From an uncultured Bacteroidota bacterium (lineage in GTDB: Bacteria; Bacteroidota; Bacteroidia; Flavobacteriales; UBA7312): a stretch of DNA of 51,131 nucleotides. Positions within the stretch are counted from its first letter, which is position 1; every line of letters begins with the position of its first letter. The stretch lies in contig CACHMF010000010.1 in NCBI GenBank assembly GCA_902580855.1, positions 1 to 51,131 of the forward strand, read 5' to 3'. Below are positions 9,758 to 18,931 of the stretch, one piece after another. The notes under the pieces were generated by a model. That model saw only the letters and a program-made list of their open reading frames with translations. It was not told the origin of the DNA and searched no databases. The translations under genes were made by a program, and so were the position numbers.

Positions 9758-10735
9758 ATGAGAAAAATTGTGATTTTATTTGTGATCAGTATTCTTTTAT
9801 GGTCTTGTGAGACAGACTTTGAAGTGAATGCGCCATGGAAAGATAAGACTATTGTGTATGGGCTTTTAGAAGCAAATAAAGACACACAGTATGTGAAGAT
9901 TTACCGCGCTTTTTTAGGTGAAGAAGATGCTTTGATGATGGCAAGTCACCCAGATTCTATTTACTATAACCCTGGAGAGGTAGGAGTGTTGCTAAATGAA
10001 TATACTCCTTCAGGTAACTTGAATAACACAATCGTTTTAAAAGATACATTATTAGGTGAGTTTACTGCAGTCAACGGAGCCAGTCCTATTCCGAATAAAG
10101 CATATTATTTTAATGAACCTCTAAATGATGCTTACGAATACGAACTAATTATTGCAAAAAAAGACACAATTAGAGCGCTAACATCTCTAGTACAAGATAA
10201 ATTGATTGATGAATCAGATAACAGTATTAACTTCATGTCTTTTATTAACCCTGAAAATTATGGTAATATGCGTTTGTCTTGGGATAACTTAGATAATGGG
10301 GTGGCTTATGAAGTGAAAATAAGATTCTTTTATGAAGAATTTTTAAATATTCAGAATGGTCATTCGTTAGGAATAGATTCTATTGAATGGAGATTACATT
10401 TTGGTATTGATGAGTTTGAATTAGACTATGCAGGTGAGTCTTTTTTCTCTAATGTTGCAAATCAGTTAGTTGCTAATGATTCAATTAAAAGGTTACCTGG
10501 AGACTTAAAGATAATTTTTACAGTTGCAGGACAGGAATTTTATGATTACTATGAATATTCTCAGCCTTCATTTTCTGTTTTATTAGAAAAGCCTGAATAT
10601 GAAGGTAATATTGAGGGAGGATATGGAGTTTTTTCTAGTAGAATTCAACAAGAAATCACAAGAAATTTACACTTTATTTCAAAGCAACGACTTGAGATCG
10701 ATCCTTATACTGAAGACCTAAACTTTTTTAATTAA
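9758..10735 (+). CDS. Outer-envelope lipoprotein, DUF4249-like, function unknown
   Basis: The 325-residue product has a lipoprotein signal (MRKIVILFVISILLWSC) with the lipobox cysteine followed by ETDFEV. The mature protein is beta-rich with 'KDKTIVYGLLEANKDTQYVKIYRAF' just after the anchor, resembling DUF4249-type lipoproteins of Bacteroidota; that family assignment is a guess. I prefer the ATG at 9758 to an upstream ATG at 9722, because the signal peptide begins there and TAAATTTG (a -7 element) lies at 9745-9752, leaving only 5 bases before the ATG. It is divergent from the SPOR operon and read towards dnaK; no TonB partner is adjacent. Confidence 0.7.
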   Translation: MRKIVILFVISILLWSCETDFEVNAPWKDKTIVYGLLEANKDTQYVKIYRAFLGEEDALMMASHPDSIYYNPGEVGVLLNEYTPSGNLNNTIVLKDTLLGEFTAVNGASPIPNKAYYFNEPLNDAYEYELIIAKKDTIRALTSLVQDKLIDESDNSINFMSFINPENYGNMRLSWDNLDNGVAYEVKIRFFYEEFLNIQNGHSLGIDSIEWRLHFGIDEFELDYAGESFFSNVANQLVANDSIKRLPGDLKIIFTVAGQEFYDYYEYSQPSFSVLLEKPEYEGNIEGGYGVFSSRIQQEITRNLHFISKQRLEIDPYTEDLNFFN

Positions 10736-10738
10736 ATC

Positions 10739-10784
10739 TGCCAAGATGACTATTTTATTTTAGATTAGACTGACAAAAATGACA
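10739..10784 (+). promoter_or_regulatory. Paired TGnCA-type boxes upstream of dnaK, possible heat-shock control
   Basis: Two related boxes, TGCCAAGATGAC (10739-10750) and TGACAAAAATGACA (10771-10784), lie 32 bases apart, about three helical turns, on the same face upstream of dnaK. No TAnnTTTG element is present in this gap, unlike many other genes here. The arrangement suggests a dedicated regulator or alternative sigma factor. The CIRCE element (HrcA operator) is not seen. Function is inferred from position only. Confidence 0.35.
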
Positions 10785-10859
10785 TAATAAAGGTGTGTTA
10801 CATACAGTGGCATGCCTTTTGCTTTTTCTTCTATTAGAAAACAATTTAAACTAAATAAA

Positions 10860-12758
10860 ATGAGTAAAATTATTGGTATCGATTTAGGAACAACTAACTC
10901 TTGTGTTTCTGTAATGGAAGGTAACGAGCCGGTAGTAATTCCTAATAGCGAAGGTAAAAGAACTACACCATCAATTGTAGCTTTTGTAGAAGGAGGAGAG
11001 CGTAAAGTTGGAGATCCTGCTAAACGTCAGGCAATAACTAATCCAGAAAAAACAATTTTCTCTATTAAGCGTTTTATGGGTGAGTCTTTCTCAAATATGA
11101 AGAAAGAAACTTCTAGAGTTCCCTATAAGGTGGTAAAAGGAGATAACGATACTCCTAGAGTACAGATTGACGATCGTCAGTTTACGCCACAAGAAATTTC
11201 AGCAATGACTCTTCAAAAAATGAAGAAAACTGCAGAGGATTACCTGGGACAAGAAGTGAAAGAAGCAGTAATTACTGTTCCAGCTTACTTTAATGATGCT
11301 CAAAGACAAGCAACTAAAGAAGCGGGTGAGATTGCTGGTTTAAAAGTAAGTCGTATCATCAACGAGCCTACTGCTGCAGCTTTAGCCTATGGATTAGATA
11401 AAGCTGATCAAGATAAAAAGATTGCAGTATTTGATCTTGGTGGAGGTACTTTTGACATTTCTATATTAGAGTTAGGTGACGGTGTTTTTGAAGTAAAATC
11501 TACTAATGGAGACACGCACTTAGGTGGTGACGATTTTGATCAAGTAATTATCGATTGGTTAGCTGAAGAATTTAAAGCAGATGAGAGCATAGATTTAAGA
11601 GAGGATCCTATGGCCTTACAGCGATTGAAAGAAGCTGCAGAAAAAGCCAAAGTAGAACTTTCATCTTCAACACAGTCAGAAATTAATTTACCTTATGTAA
11701 CTGCTACTCCCTCTGGTCCTAAGCATTTAGTTAGAACACTTACAAGAGCACAGTTTGAGAAATTAGCTGATAGCTTGATTCAAGCAACAGTAGTTCCTTG
11801 TAAAAATGCTTTAAATGATTCTGGCTATTCTGCATCTGATATTGATGAAGTAATTTTGGTAGGAGGGTCTACTAGAATTCCAGCTATCCAAAATATAGTG
11901 AAAGAATTCTTTGGAAAAGAACCATCTAAAGGAGTTAATCCAGATGAAGTTGTAGCAATTGGCGCAGCTATTCAAGGTGGAGTTTTAACAGGAGATGTAA
12001 CAGATGTATTATTATTGGATGTCACACCCCTTTCATTAGGTATTGAAACAATGGGTTCTGTAATGACTAAATTAATTGAGGCAAACACTACTATTCCAAC
12101 TAAGAAATCAGAGGTGTTCTCAACAGCGGCAGACAACCAACCTGCAGTAGATATTCATGTATTGCAAGGAGAACGCCCAATGGCAGCAGATAATAAGTCA
12201 ATTGGTCGTTTCCAATTAGCTGATATTCCACCAGCACCAAGAGGAATTCCTCAAATTGAAGTGACTTTCGATATTGATGCTAATGGAATCTTGAATGTGT
12301 CGGCTAAAGATAAAGCTACTGGTAAGGAACAAAATATAAAGATTGAAGCTTCATCAGGACTCTCTGAGGATGAGATCGAAAGAATGAAGCAAGAAGCGGA
12401 AGCTAATGCTGAAGCAGATAAAAAAGTGAAAGAAGAAGCCGATAAAGTAAACGCTGCAGATCAGATGATTTTCCAAACAGAAAAGCAGCTGAAAGAGTTT
12501 GGAGAGAAGTTGTCAGATGATAAAAAGCATCCCATTGAAACAGCATTGGAGGAGTTGAAAAAGGCTCATGAAAGCAAAGATTTAACAGCTATCGATTCTG
12601 CGATGGAAAACATCAATAATGCTTGGCAGGCTGCCTCAGAAGAGATGTACAAAGCAACACAAGAAGCACAAGCTGCCGAGGGAGCTGGAGAAGCAGCCAC
12701 AGAAGGAGTAGATGATGTAACTGATGTAGATTTTGAAGAAGTGAAAGAGGAAAAATAA
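10860..12758 (+). CDS. dnaK: Chaperone protein DnaK (Hsp70)
   Basis: The 632-residue protein is a full Hsp70: it binds exposed hydrophobic peptides and releases them in an ATP cycle driven by DnaJ and GrpE. It shows the start motif '[15 protein letters not shown]', the ATPase signatures '[12 protein letters not shown]' and '[14 protein letters not shown]', the linker '[16 protein letters not shown]', a substrate-binding domain and an acidic tail ending '[14 protein letters not shown]'. I choose the ATG at 10860, because the 16 extra residues from an upstream ATG ([11 protein letters not shown]) are not part of the family. dnaJ and grpE are not adjacent. A strong hairpin terminator follows. 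Confidence 0.98.
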   Translation: MSKIIGIDLGTTNSCVSVMEGNEPVVIPNSEGKRTTPSIVAFVEGGERKVGDPAKRQAITNPEKTIFSIKRFMGESFSNMKKETSRVPYKVVKGDNDTPRVQIDDRQFTPQEISAMTLQKMKKTAEDYLGQEVKEAVITVPAYFNDAQRQATKEAGEIAGLKVSRIINEPTAAALAYGLDKADQDKKIAVFDLGGGTFDISILELGDGVFEVKSTNGDTHLGGDDFDQVIIDWLAEEFKADESIDLREDPMALQRLKEAAEKAKVELSSSTQSEINLPYVTATPSGPKHLVRTLTRAQFEKLADSLIQATVVPCKNALNDSGYSASDIDEVILVGGSTRIPAIQNIVKEFFGKEPSKGVNPDEVVAIGAAIQGGVLTGDVTDVLLLDVTPLSLGIETMGSVMTKLIEANTTIPTKKSEVFSTAADNQPAVDIHVLQGERPMAADNKSIGRFQLADIPPAPRGIPQIEVTFDIDANGILNVSAKDKATGKEQNIKIEASSGLSEDEIERMKQEAEANAEADKKVKEEADKVNAADQMIFQTEKQLKEFGEKLSDDKKHPIETALEELKKAHESKDLTAIDSAMENINNAWQAASEEMYKATQEAQAAEGAGEAATEGVDDVTDVDFEEVKEEK

Positions 12759-12782
12759 TCTTATTATTCAAAATGATTGTTT

Positions 12783-12812
12783 AAAAAACCCTTGCATTCG
12801 CAAGGGTTTTTT
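12783..12812. terminator. Bidirectional rho-independent terminator between dnaK and smpB
   Basis: A perfect 13-bp stem (AAAAAACCCTTGC / GCAAGGGTTTTTT) with loop ATTC. The A and T runs on either side let it serve both convergent genes. Confidence 0.93.
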
Positions 12813-12814
12813 GA

Positions 12815-13261
12815 TTAGTAGCGTTTAGCTCTATCTATATCTCTTTGGGTATCTTTCTCTTTTAAACTATCCCGTTTATCGTGTAGTTTTTTACCTTTTG
12901 CGATTGCTATTTCTAATTTTGCCCATCCTTTTTCAGTAATAAATAGACGTAAAGGAACAATTGTTAACCCTTGGTCTTTTAATTTTTTTTGAATTTTTTC
13001 TAGTTCTAGTCTGTTTAGTAAAAGTTTGCGTTCTCTTTTTGGTTCATGATTGGTATAAGTTCCGAATTCATATTCAGTAATATGCATGCCTCGAATCCAG
13101 AGTTCATTTTTTTTAAAAGTACAAAAAGAATCAGTTATTAAAGCTTTTCCTAATCTGATAGATTTAATTTCTGTTCCGTATAGTTTAATGCCAGCAATAA
13201 ATGTATCGATTATTTGATACTCAAAACGAGCGCGTTTATTTTTAATATTTATATCTTTCAT
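12815..13261 (-). CDS. smpB: SsrA-binding protein SmpB
   Basis: The 148-residue protein binds tmRNA and brings it to stalled ribosomes for trans-translation. It has the core signature '[28 protein letters not shown]', '[15 protein letters not shown]', 'PKRERKLLL' and the basic C-terminal tail '[23 protein letters not shown]'. Length is typical. It stops 3 bases beyond the dnaK terminator and has its own promoter within the tail end of the ZIP gene region. Confidence 0.97.
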   Translation of the reverse strand: MKDINIKNKRARFEYQIIDTFIAGIKLYGTEIKSIRLGKALITDSFCTFKKNELWIRGMHITEYEFGTYTNHEPKRERKLLLNRLELEKIQKKLKDQGLTIVPLRLFITEKGWAKLEIAIAKGKKLHDKRDSLKEKDTQRDIDRAKRY

Positions 13262-13268
13262 ATTTTGT

Positions 13269-13296
13269 CAAAGCTACACTTTTTAACCAAGTGCAA
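13269..13296 (-). promoter_or_regulatory. Candidate smpB promoter
   Basis: On the minus strand TTG (13296-13294), a 17-base spacer and TAGCTTTG (13276-13269) match the Bacteroidota promoter form. The -33 part lies inside the end of the ZIP gene and the -7 element is 7 bases from the smpB ATG. Confidence 0.6.
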
Positions 13297-14146
13297 CATC
13301 CAAAATCATCATTACGATAAATCCAGCAATAAGTCCCATCGAAGCTAAATCGGTATGCCCGCCTGATTGACTTTCAGGCACAACTTCTTCTACAACAATA
13401 AATATCATAGCGCCTGCAGCAAAAGCAAGTGCATAGGGTAGGATAGGAAGTGCATACATTACAGTGGTTGCGCCAATCACTGCAAAAATAGGCTCTACGA
13501 TTGCAGATAACTGTCCCCATTTCCAGCTTTTCCACTTACTAACACCTTGTCTTCTTATTGGCATAGAAACAGCAAAGCCCTCTGGGAAGTTTTGGATTCC
13601 AATGCCAATTGCTAATGCAATAGCAGAACCCATAGTAAATATAGAGGTTTCCCCTAAACCTATTAATTCAGGTGAGGCCAAAGCTCCAAACGCGACACCT
13701 ACAGCTAATCCTTCAGGAATGTTGTGTAATGCAATAGCAAGTACTAATAAAACAGTTTTTCTCCATTTTGTTGGCACTCCTTCTGCTTCCTCTCTTTTAG
13801 CAAAAAGATGTAAATGAGGTATTACTTTGTCTAAACCATACAGAAATGCTGCCCCTAAGAAAAATCCAATTGCAGGAGGAAACCAGTTTGGAAGTGAGGA
13901 TAATCCCATTTCATTTTGCATTTCTACATAAGCGATAGCAGGGGAGAGTAGCGACCAAAAACTAGCAGCAATCATAACCCCTCCAGTAAAGCCTAAAGAG
14001 CAGTCTAAAAATTTTCTACTAGAAGATTTAAAAATAAAAACCAATCCAGCGCCTAGAGCTGTTAGTATCCATGTAAATAAACCTCCTAAAAGGGCTTGTA
14101 ATATTGGAGATTGTATAATAAACCAATTGTAAAAGTTGTCTAGCAT
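13283..14146 (-). CDS. ZIP-family divalent metal transporter
   Basis: The 287-residue inner-membrane protein has about eight hydrophobic segments and both ZIP metal-site motifs in neighbouring helices: 'ALHNIPEGLAVGVAFG' and 'GIQNFPEGFAVSMPI'. ZIP carriers move Zn, Fe or Mn into the cytoplasm. Its ATG shares one base with the stop of the DtxR-type regulator gene (TAATG), so it is translationally coupled to the regulator. With the operator upstream of that pair this points to iron or manganese supply rather than zinc, but the metal cannot be decided from sequence. Confidence 0.92.
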   Translation of the reverse strand: MLDNFYNWFIIQSPILQALLGGLFTWILTALGAGLVFIFKSSSRKFLDCSLGFTGGVMIAASFWSLLSPAIAYVEMQNEMGLSSLPNWFPPAIGFFLGAAFLYGLDKVIPHLHLFAKREEAEGVPTKWRKTVLLVLAIALHNIPEGLAVGVAFGALASPELIGLGETSIFTMGSAIALAIGIGIQNFPEGFAVSMPIRRQGVSKWKSWKWGQLSAIVEPIFAVIGATTVMYALPILPYALAFAAGAMIFIVVEEVVPESQSGGHTDLASMGLIAGFIVMMILDVALG

Positions 14147-14799
14147 TATTGTTTAATTAAGATATTTTTAGCCACTTCTGAGCTGATATGAGTAGCTTTT
14201 CCGTTTATCTTGACCTCTAAAGATTGATCAAACTCTATTTTTTCAATGACTTGAATTTTACTTCCTAGCTGAATTTCTAACTTGTCTAAATACTGTAAAA
14301 AAGCAGGATTGTCCTGAGAAACACCTACAACTTTCCCTTTGCTTCCTGCAGCAAAATCAATAAGTGGAGCTGAAAATGATTTTGGAAATTCTCCATTTTT
14401 GTTTGGTATTGGGTCTCCGTGTGGGTCATATTGAGGAAAACATAAAAAAGTATCAAGATGTTCTACTAATTTTGGTGATTTAATATGTTCTAATTGTTCA
14501 GCGACATCATGAACCTCATCCCATTGAAATTTTAATTTTTTTAATAAAAAAACTTCCCAAAGCCTATGCTTTCTAACAATATGAACAGCAATCTCATGTC
14601 CTTTCTTTGTGAGGGATGTTCCTTGGTATTTCTGGTAGTTAACAAGTTTTTTTTCAGTTAGCTTCTTTATCATGTCTGTTACAGAGGATGCTTTTGTTTC
14701 TAGTTCTTCGGCAATAGCATTAGTAGAAACAGCTTCTTTTTGCTTTCCAGATAGTTTAAAAATTGCTTTTAGGTAATTCTCTTCTGCTAATGTGTTCAT
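14146..14799 (-). CDS. DtxR/MntR-family metal-dependent transcriptional repressor
   Basis: The 217-residue protein has the DtxR order: winged helix ('EENYLKAIFKLSGKQKEAVSTNAIAEELETKASSV' region, 'VTDMIKKLTEKKLVNY'), dimerisation and metal-binding domain ('HRLWEVFLLKKLKFQWDEVHDVAEQLEHI', 'CFPQYDPHGDPIP'), and a C-terminal SH3-like FeoA domain. It represses metal uptake genes when Fe or Mn is plentiful. I start it at the ATG at 14799; the longer frame adds 15 residues (MSKFIFNNFNYYFYC) translated from the operator region, which is unlikely. It forms an operon with the ZIP transporter and is divergent from a TonB receptor. Confidence 0.93.
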   Translation of the reverse strand: MNTLAEENYLKAIFKLSGKQKEAVSTNAIAEELETKASSVTDMIKKLTEKKLVNYQKYQGTSLTKKGHEIAVHIVRKHRLWEVFLLKKLKFQWDEVHDVAEQLEHIKSPKLVEHLDTFLCFPQYDPHGDPIPNKNGEFPKSFSAPLIDFAAGSKGKVVGVSQDNPAFLQYLDKLEIQLGSKIQVIEKIEFDQSLEVKINGKATHISSEVAKNILIKQ

Positions 14800-14835
14800 G
14801 CAGTAAAAATAATAATTAAAATTATTAAAAATAAA

Positions 14836-14851
14836 TTTAGACAAGCCTAAA
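14836..14851. promoter_or_regulatory. Probable DtxR/MntR operator shared by the regulator-ZIP operon and the TonB receptor gene
   Basis: TTTAGACAAGCCTAAA is an inverted repeat (TTTAGRC-AA-GYCTAAA, one mismatch between arms) in the 87-base gap between the divergent regulator and TonB receptor genes. DtxR-family operators have the same TTAGG..CCTAA character. The next gene on one side being the regulator itself supports autoregulation; binding is inferred. Confidence 0.65.
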
Positions 14852-14886
14852 AATATTTAAATTTACACGTCATTATTTACCCTAAA

Positions 14887-17076
14887 ATGAAAATTTGCAT
14901 ACTATTATTATCTTTTTTGTTATTAGTTCAAACCTCTTTTTCTCAAACAATAAAAGGTGAAATAACTAATGGTATTGAAGTAATCCCTTTTGCTAACATA
15001 TACGTTAAGGGTAATGGTGTAGGCACTGCTGCAGATGCTTATGGACAATTTACTTTAAATGATGTGCCAAAAGGAAAACAAGAGATAGTTGTATCTGCTA
15101 TTGGTTATATTAAGCATAAAGAGTCGTTCACTGTTAAAGCAGAAACAAATTTTTACAATCCTATTCTAGAAAAGTCTTCGTACGAGCTTGATCAGGTAGT
15201 TGTGACTGGAACAATGAAAGAAAGTTTTATTCAAGCATCACCAGTAAAAGTAGATGTTATTACACAGAGGTTTTTGGAAAAAGTAGCCACTACTAATTTC
15301 ATGGAGGTGATCGAAAATATTAATGGCGTACATAAGCAGGTGAATTGTGGGGTGTGTGGAACGAATGATATTCATATCAATGGTATGGAGGGGCCTTATA
15401 CATTGATTTTAATTGATGGAATGCCAATAATGAGTTCATTGTCAACAGTTTATGGTTTAAATGGAATTCCTACGTCATTGATAAAACAAATAGAAGTTAT
15501 AAAAGGACCATCATCTACATTGTATGGAACAGAAGCAGTAGCAGGAGTTATTAATATTATTACTAAGAAACCAACCGATGTTTCCTTAATTGAATTAGAC
15601 GTTTTTTTTAATTCAGATCTTGAGAAGAATTTAGATTTCGCTTATGCTCCTAAAATTAAAAATGTAGATATGTTGTTTAGTGGTAACTTATATAGCATGA
15701 CTAATTTCATTGATGAAGTTGGATATTCTAATGAAGGTGATGGCTTTTCAGATATTCCGTTATCTGAAAGATTGTCACTATTTAGTCGCTTATCAATTAA
15801 AAGAAAGAGTGGTAAATTATTAGATTTTTCTGCAAAGTATTACAATGAAGACCGAAATGGTGGCGTGAAAGAATGGACAACTGCTTATAGAGGAAGTGAT
15901 TCTGTCTATGGAGAATCTATTTATACCAAACGTATTGAGCTGATGGGAAAATATCAGTTTCCATTTAAAGAAAATATTCGAGTTGATGCTTCTTATAATT
16001 ATCATCATCAGGATAGTTATTATGGAGATACTAAGTATGAAGCTTGGCAAGAAGTTTATTTCGCAAATTTTATTTGGGATAAAAAGATTGATTTAAATCA
16101 CGATTTTTTAGCTGGATATACACATCGTTACCAAAGTTATATTGATAGCACATTAGCTAATGTAAATGAGCAAAAGTTTATCCCAGGTTTATTCGTTCAG
16201 GATGAAGTTAAGTTTCATTACAAGTTGAGCGTGTTGGCAGGATTGCGTGTTGATCATCATAAAGATCATGGATTTATTTATTCTCCAAGATTAAATGTGA
16301 AGTGGCGTCCAGAAACATATACAACAGCTCGTTTAAATGGAGGAACAGGATTTAGGACGGTCAATTTATTTACAGAAGATCATGCAGCATTAACTGGATC
16401 TAGAGATGTAATTGTAATAGAAAAGTTAAATCCGGAAGAATCGTACAATATAAATTTAAATGTTAATCATGTATTCACTTTAGGTAGTACCTCGGGAACA
16501 ATCGACTTTGATTTCTTTTACACCTATTTTAAAAATAAGATCTTACCAGATTATGAGACCAACGAAAACCAAATTATTTATGCGAATTTAGACGGAGTTT
16601 CTATTTCAAGAGGAGTTGCATTTAATTTTCAGCAAAACTTTGAAAATCTGTTAAGTATTACTGCAGGAGGCACAATTTTAGATCTATATTCTATTGATAA
16701 AAACGGAGTAGAACAAGAGGAGTTATTTGCTCCTTCTTTTACAGGGGTTTTCTCGATAAGTTATCAAATAGAGATGCACGATGCATCCATTGACTGGGCA
16801 GGTAAAGTATACGGACCAATGAATTTACCAACCTATGATGAACCATTTAGAAGAAGAGAAAATTCACCTTGGTTTACTTTACAACACCTTCAGTTAAATA
16901 AGAGGTTTAACAGTCAATTATCTACATATATTGGTGTCAAAAATATCCTTGATTATACACAAGAATCACCAATTATAGACTCAGAAAATCCATTTGGAGA
17001 AGACTTTGATACGGCTTATGCTTATGGTCCTATGCAAGGCAGAAGATTTGTCTTAGGAATTAGTTTTAAATTGTGA
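14887..17076 (+). CDS. TonB-dependent outer-membrane receptor, probably for iron or manganese
   Basis: The 729-residue protein has a signal peptide (MKICILLLSFLLLVQTSFS), a carboxypeptidase-like regulatory domain (about 21-105), a plug domain ('DQVVVTGTMKESF', 'LILIDGMPIMSSL', 'IEVIKGPSSTLYGTEAVAGVINIITK') and a 22-strand barrel ending in 'RRFVLGISFKL' with a terminal aromatic-like strand. It imports a metal complex across the outer membrane using TonB energy. In the plug the short motif 'CGVCGTNDIHINGMEG' carries two cysteines. The shared operator with a DtxR-type regulator and a ZIP carrier makes Fe or Mn the likely cargo; this is inference. A terminator hairpin lies 93 bases downstream. 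Confidence 0.9.
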   Translation: MKICILLLSFLLLVQTSFSQTIKGEITNGIEVIPFANIYVKGNGVGTAADAYGQFTLNDVPKGKQEIVVSAIGYIKHKESFTVKAETNFYNPILEKSSYELDQVVVTGTMKESFIQASPVKVDVITQRFLEKVATTNFMEVIENINGVHKQVNCGVCGTNDIHINGMEGPYTLILIDGMPIMSSLSTVYGLNGIPTSLIKQIEVIKGPSSTLYGTEAVAGVINIITKKPTDVSLIELDVFFNSDLEKNLDFAYAPKIKNVDMLFSGNLYSMTNFIDEVGYSNEGDGFSDIPLSERLSLFSRLSIKRKSGKLLDFSAKYYNEDRNGGVKEWTTAYRGSDSVYGESIYTKRIELMGKYQFPFKENIRVDASYNYHHQDSYYGDTKYEAWQEVYFANFIWDKKIDLNHDFLAGYTHRYQSYIDSTLANVNEQKFIPGLFVQDEVKFHYKLSVLAGLRVDHHKDHGFIYSPRLNVKWRPETYTTARLNGGTGFRTVNLFTEDHAALTGSRDVIVIEKLNPEESYNINLNVNHVFTLGSTSGTIDFDFFYTYFKNKILPDYETNENQIIYANLDGVSISRGVAFNFQQNFENLLSITAGGTILDLYSIDKNGVEQEELFAPSFTGVFSISYQIEMHDASIDWAGKVYGPMNLPTYDEPFRRRENSPWFTLQHLQLNKRFNSQLSTYIGVKNILDYTQESPIIDSENPFGEDFDTAYAYGPMQGRRFVLGISFKL

Positions 17077-17168
17077 TGCAACTTTTTTAAAATTTATTCG
17101 TAATATTAATTATGATGATGATTTTTCATTATTGTTAAGATTGGTTAATACACAAAAAAGCTACTACC

Positions 17169-17203
17169 AAAACCCGTCAGTAAATATTAAATGACGGGTT
17201 TTT
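17169..17203 (+). terminator. Rho-independent terminator
   Basis: AAAACCCGTCA pairs with TGACGGGTTTT (11 bp, 12-base loop) and is followed by a T run. It lies between the TonB receptor and elaA; an ATG inside its right arm (17191) is therefore not a good start for elaA. Confidence 0.85.
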
Positions 17204-17217
17204 CTTATTTTCGTTCC

Positions 17218-17667
17218 ATGCAAATTAGATGGATTTTTAAATCCTTTTCAGAACTAAATATATATGAATTGTACGCAATTATGGTTTTGCGTCAAGAAGT
17301 ATTTATTGTTGAGCAAGTTTGTCCTTATTTAGATGCAGATGGAAAAGATCAAAAATCTCATCATTTGTTAGGTTTCGATAATGATGGAGATTTGGTGGCT
17401 CACTTGCGTTTAGTGGCGCCAGGAGTAAGTTATCAGGAAATGTCTTTCGGACGTATCGTTACATCTGATAAAGTAAGAGGGAAAGGGGTAGGTAAACTAT
17501 TAATGGAAGAAGGAATAAAGCAATCAGAATTGTTGTACGGAAAGATGGCGAATCGGATTTCGGCCCAGTCTTATTTAATTCCTTTTTATCAATATTTTGG
17601 TTTCAAAATAGTAGGAGAGGAGTATCTAGAAGACGATATTCCTCACACAGAAATGTTGCGCTGTTAA
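17218..17667 (+). CDS. ElaA-type GNAT N-acetyltransferase
   Basis: The 149-residue protein matches the ElaA branch of GNAT acetyltransferases: 'LYAIMVLRQEVFIVEQVCPYLDADG' near the N-terminus, 'SFGRIVTSDKVRGKGVGKLLMEEGI' as the acetyl-CoA loop, and 'ISAQSYLIPFYQYFGFKIVGEEYLEDDIPH' at the end. The acetyl acceptor is unknown. The ATG at 17218 gives the family's usual N-terminus (MQIRW); an upstream ATG lies in the terminator hairpin. TATTTTCG, one base off a -7 element, lies 4 bases before the ATG. Confidence 0.9.
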   Translation: MQIRWIFKSFSELNIYELYAIMVLRQEVFIVEQVCPYLDADGKDQKSHHLLGFDNDGDLVAHLRLVAPGVSYQEMSFGRIVTSDKVRGKGVGKLLMEEGIKQSELLYGKMANRISAQSYLIPFYQYFGFKIVGEEYLEDDIPHTEMLRC

Positions 17668-17827
17668 ACAGATTGATCGGTATATATTTTTTAAATTTCT
17701 TTTCGGGATTTAGCTCATGGTTTTACACTGTAAGAATTGAGATTTTTGACAATGTTCTGTGCTAATTTTTGACGATTCATTGTGTCGATTAAATTTTTGA
17801 GTTGTTTTTTCCAATAATATTAAAATA

Positions 17828-18325
17828 CTATTGCAGGTAAACAGCCTCTTTATTTCCAAGCTCTACAGCAACATGCTCCTGCATAGTAGTTGAAAGAGAT
17901 AATCCAACTACATCTGCTTTGATTGGGTAGCGCTTGTAGTTTCTGTCAATTAGTACAGCTGTTGTCAACTTTTTCAATTGTTTTTGCATAAAGTATTGTG
18001 CGCCATACATCAGTGTTTTTCCAGACTTTAAAACATCATCTACTAATACAACTGTTTGATTTGTGAAATCTACTTCATCCACTTCAATAGGAGTGCCTAA
18101 AGGATTGGCTTTATCTAATTGAACGGACACTAATATCACTTCAATTTCTGAGATATTTGCTAATATTTTAGCGATTCTTTCGGCCAACACAAAGCCACGC
18201 TTAGCAATCCCAGCAACGATAATATTTTTCTCTGCATGGTTTTGCTCGTAAATTTCCCAAGCCATTCGTTGTATTTTCTGGCTCATTTGTTGTGTGTTTA
18301 GTACTAGTGTTTGTGTTGCGCTCAT
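17828..18325 (-). CDS. PyrR-like phosphoribosyltransferase
   Basis: The 165-residue protein has a type I phosphoribosyltransferase fold with the PRPP loop 'TVVLVDDVLKSGKTL' and 'NIIVAGIAKRGFVLAERIA'. It is closest in layout to PyrR, which in other bacteria is a uracil phosphoribosyltransferase and pyr mRNA regulator; in Bacteroidota the PyrR-like proteins are not proven regulators. No pyrimidine genes flank it. TATATTTG, a -7 element, lies 14 bases upstream of its ATG on the minus strand. Confidence 0.82.
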   Translation of the reverse strand: MSATQTLVLNTQQMSQKIQRMAWEIYEQNHAEKNIIVAGIAKRGFVLAERIAKILANISEIEVILVSVQLDKANPLGTPIEVDEVDFTNQTVVLVDDVLKSGKTLMYGAQYFMQKQLKKLTTAVLIDRNYKRYPIKADVVGLSLSTTMQEHVAVELGNKEAVYLQ

Positions 18326-18352
18326 CGAAATCTTTTTGTCAAATATAAGATT

Positions 18353-18931
18353 CTATCTAATAAGTTGGATAAAGAGCTCTCTTCCTTTTCTTGCTTCAAT
18401 GGAGTTGTTTGCTATCTCCATTTTTTGAATCCTAAATAAAGGAGAGAATAGTTTTATATATTCTTCTTTTGTACCGCCAAAAGGTGGGTGGTCGTTTTCA
18501 AATTCTTCATCAAAAAGAAGTCCAACTAATTTTCCTTTTCGGATAAGTAATTGGTGCATTTTATGCACATACTTATCTCTGAGTTCTGGGTTGATTGCAC
18601 AAAAGAAAGTTTGCTCTAAAATGAGCTTATAACTTCCTTGATGTTCGAAAAAATTTTCTTGTATTATGTGTTTTTTTGGAAAGTCAGGAACCCTTTCTGA
18701 AAACTGTTGTAATGCCATAGGAGCAATATCTAACAAGAAGACATTGTTAAAACCCTTTAGATGTAAATATTCAGCTTCATAAGCATTTCCACATCCAGGG
18801 ATTAGTATACGGATTTCTTTATTTTCAAGTTGGTCGATATAATTCTTTAATGGGGTAGAAGCATAGCCAATATCCCAGCCTGTTTCTTTGTTTTTGTAAC
18901 GATTATTCCAAAAATCTTTAGTTAGCTCCAT
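18353..18931 (-). CDS. TPMT-family SAM-dependent methyltransferase
   Basis: The 192-residue protein has the thiopurine methyltransferase-like start 'FWNNRYKNKETGWDIGYASTPL', motif I 'ILIPGCGNAYEAEYL', 'NVFLLDIAPMAL' and the loop 'LLFDEEFENDHPPFGGTKEEY'. Bacterial members methylate sulphur, selenium or halide groups; the substrate is unknown. Its ATG shares one base with the stop of rlmD (TAATG), so it is translated after rlmD. Confidence 0.88.
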   Translation of the reverse strand: MELTKDFWNNRYKNKETGWDIGYASTPLKNYIDQLENKEIRILIPGCGNAYEAEYLHLKGFNNVFLLDIAPMALQQFSERVPDFPKKHIIQENFFEHQGSYKLILEQTFFCAINPELRDKYVHKMHQLLIRKGKLVGLLFDEEFENDHPPFGGTKEEYIKLFSPLFRIQKMEIANNSIEARKGRELFIQLIR

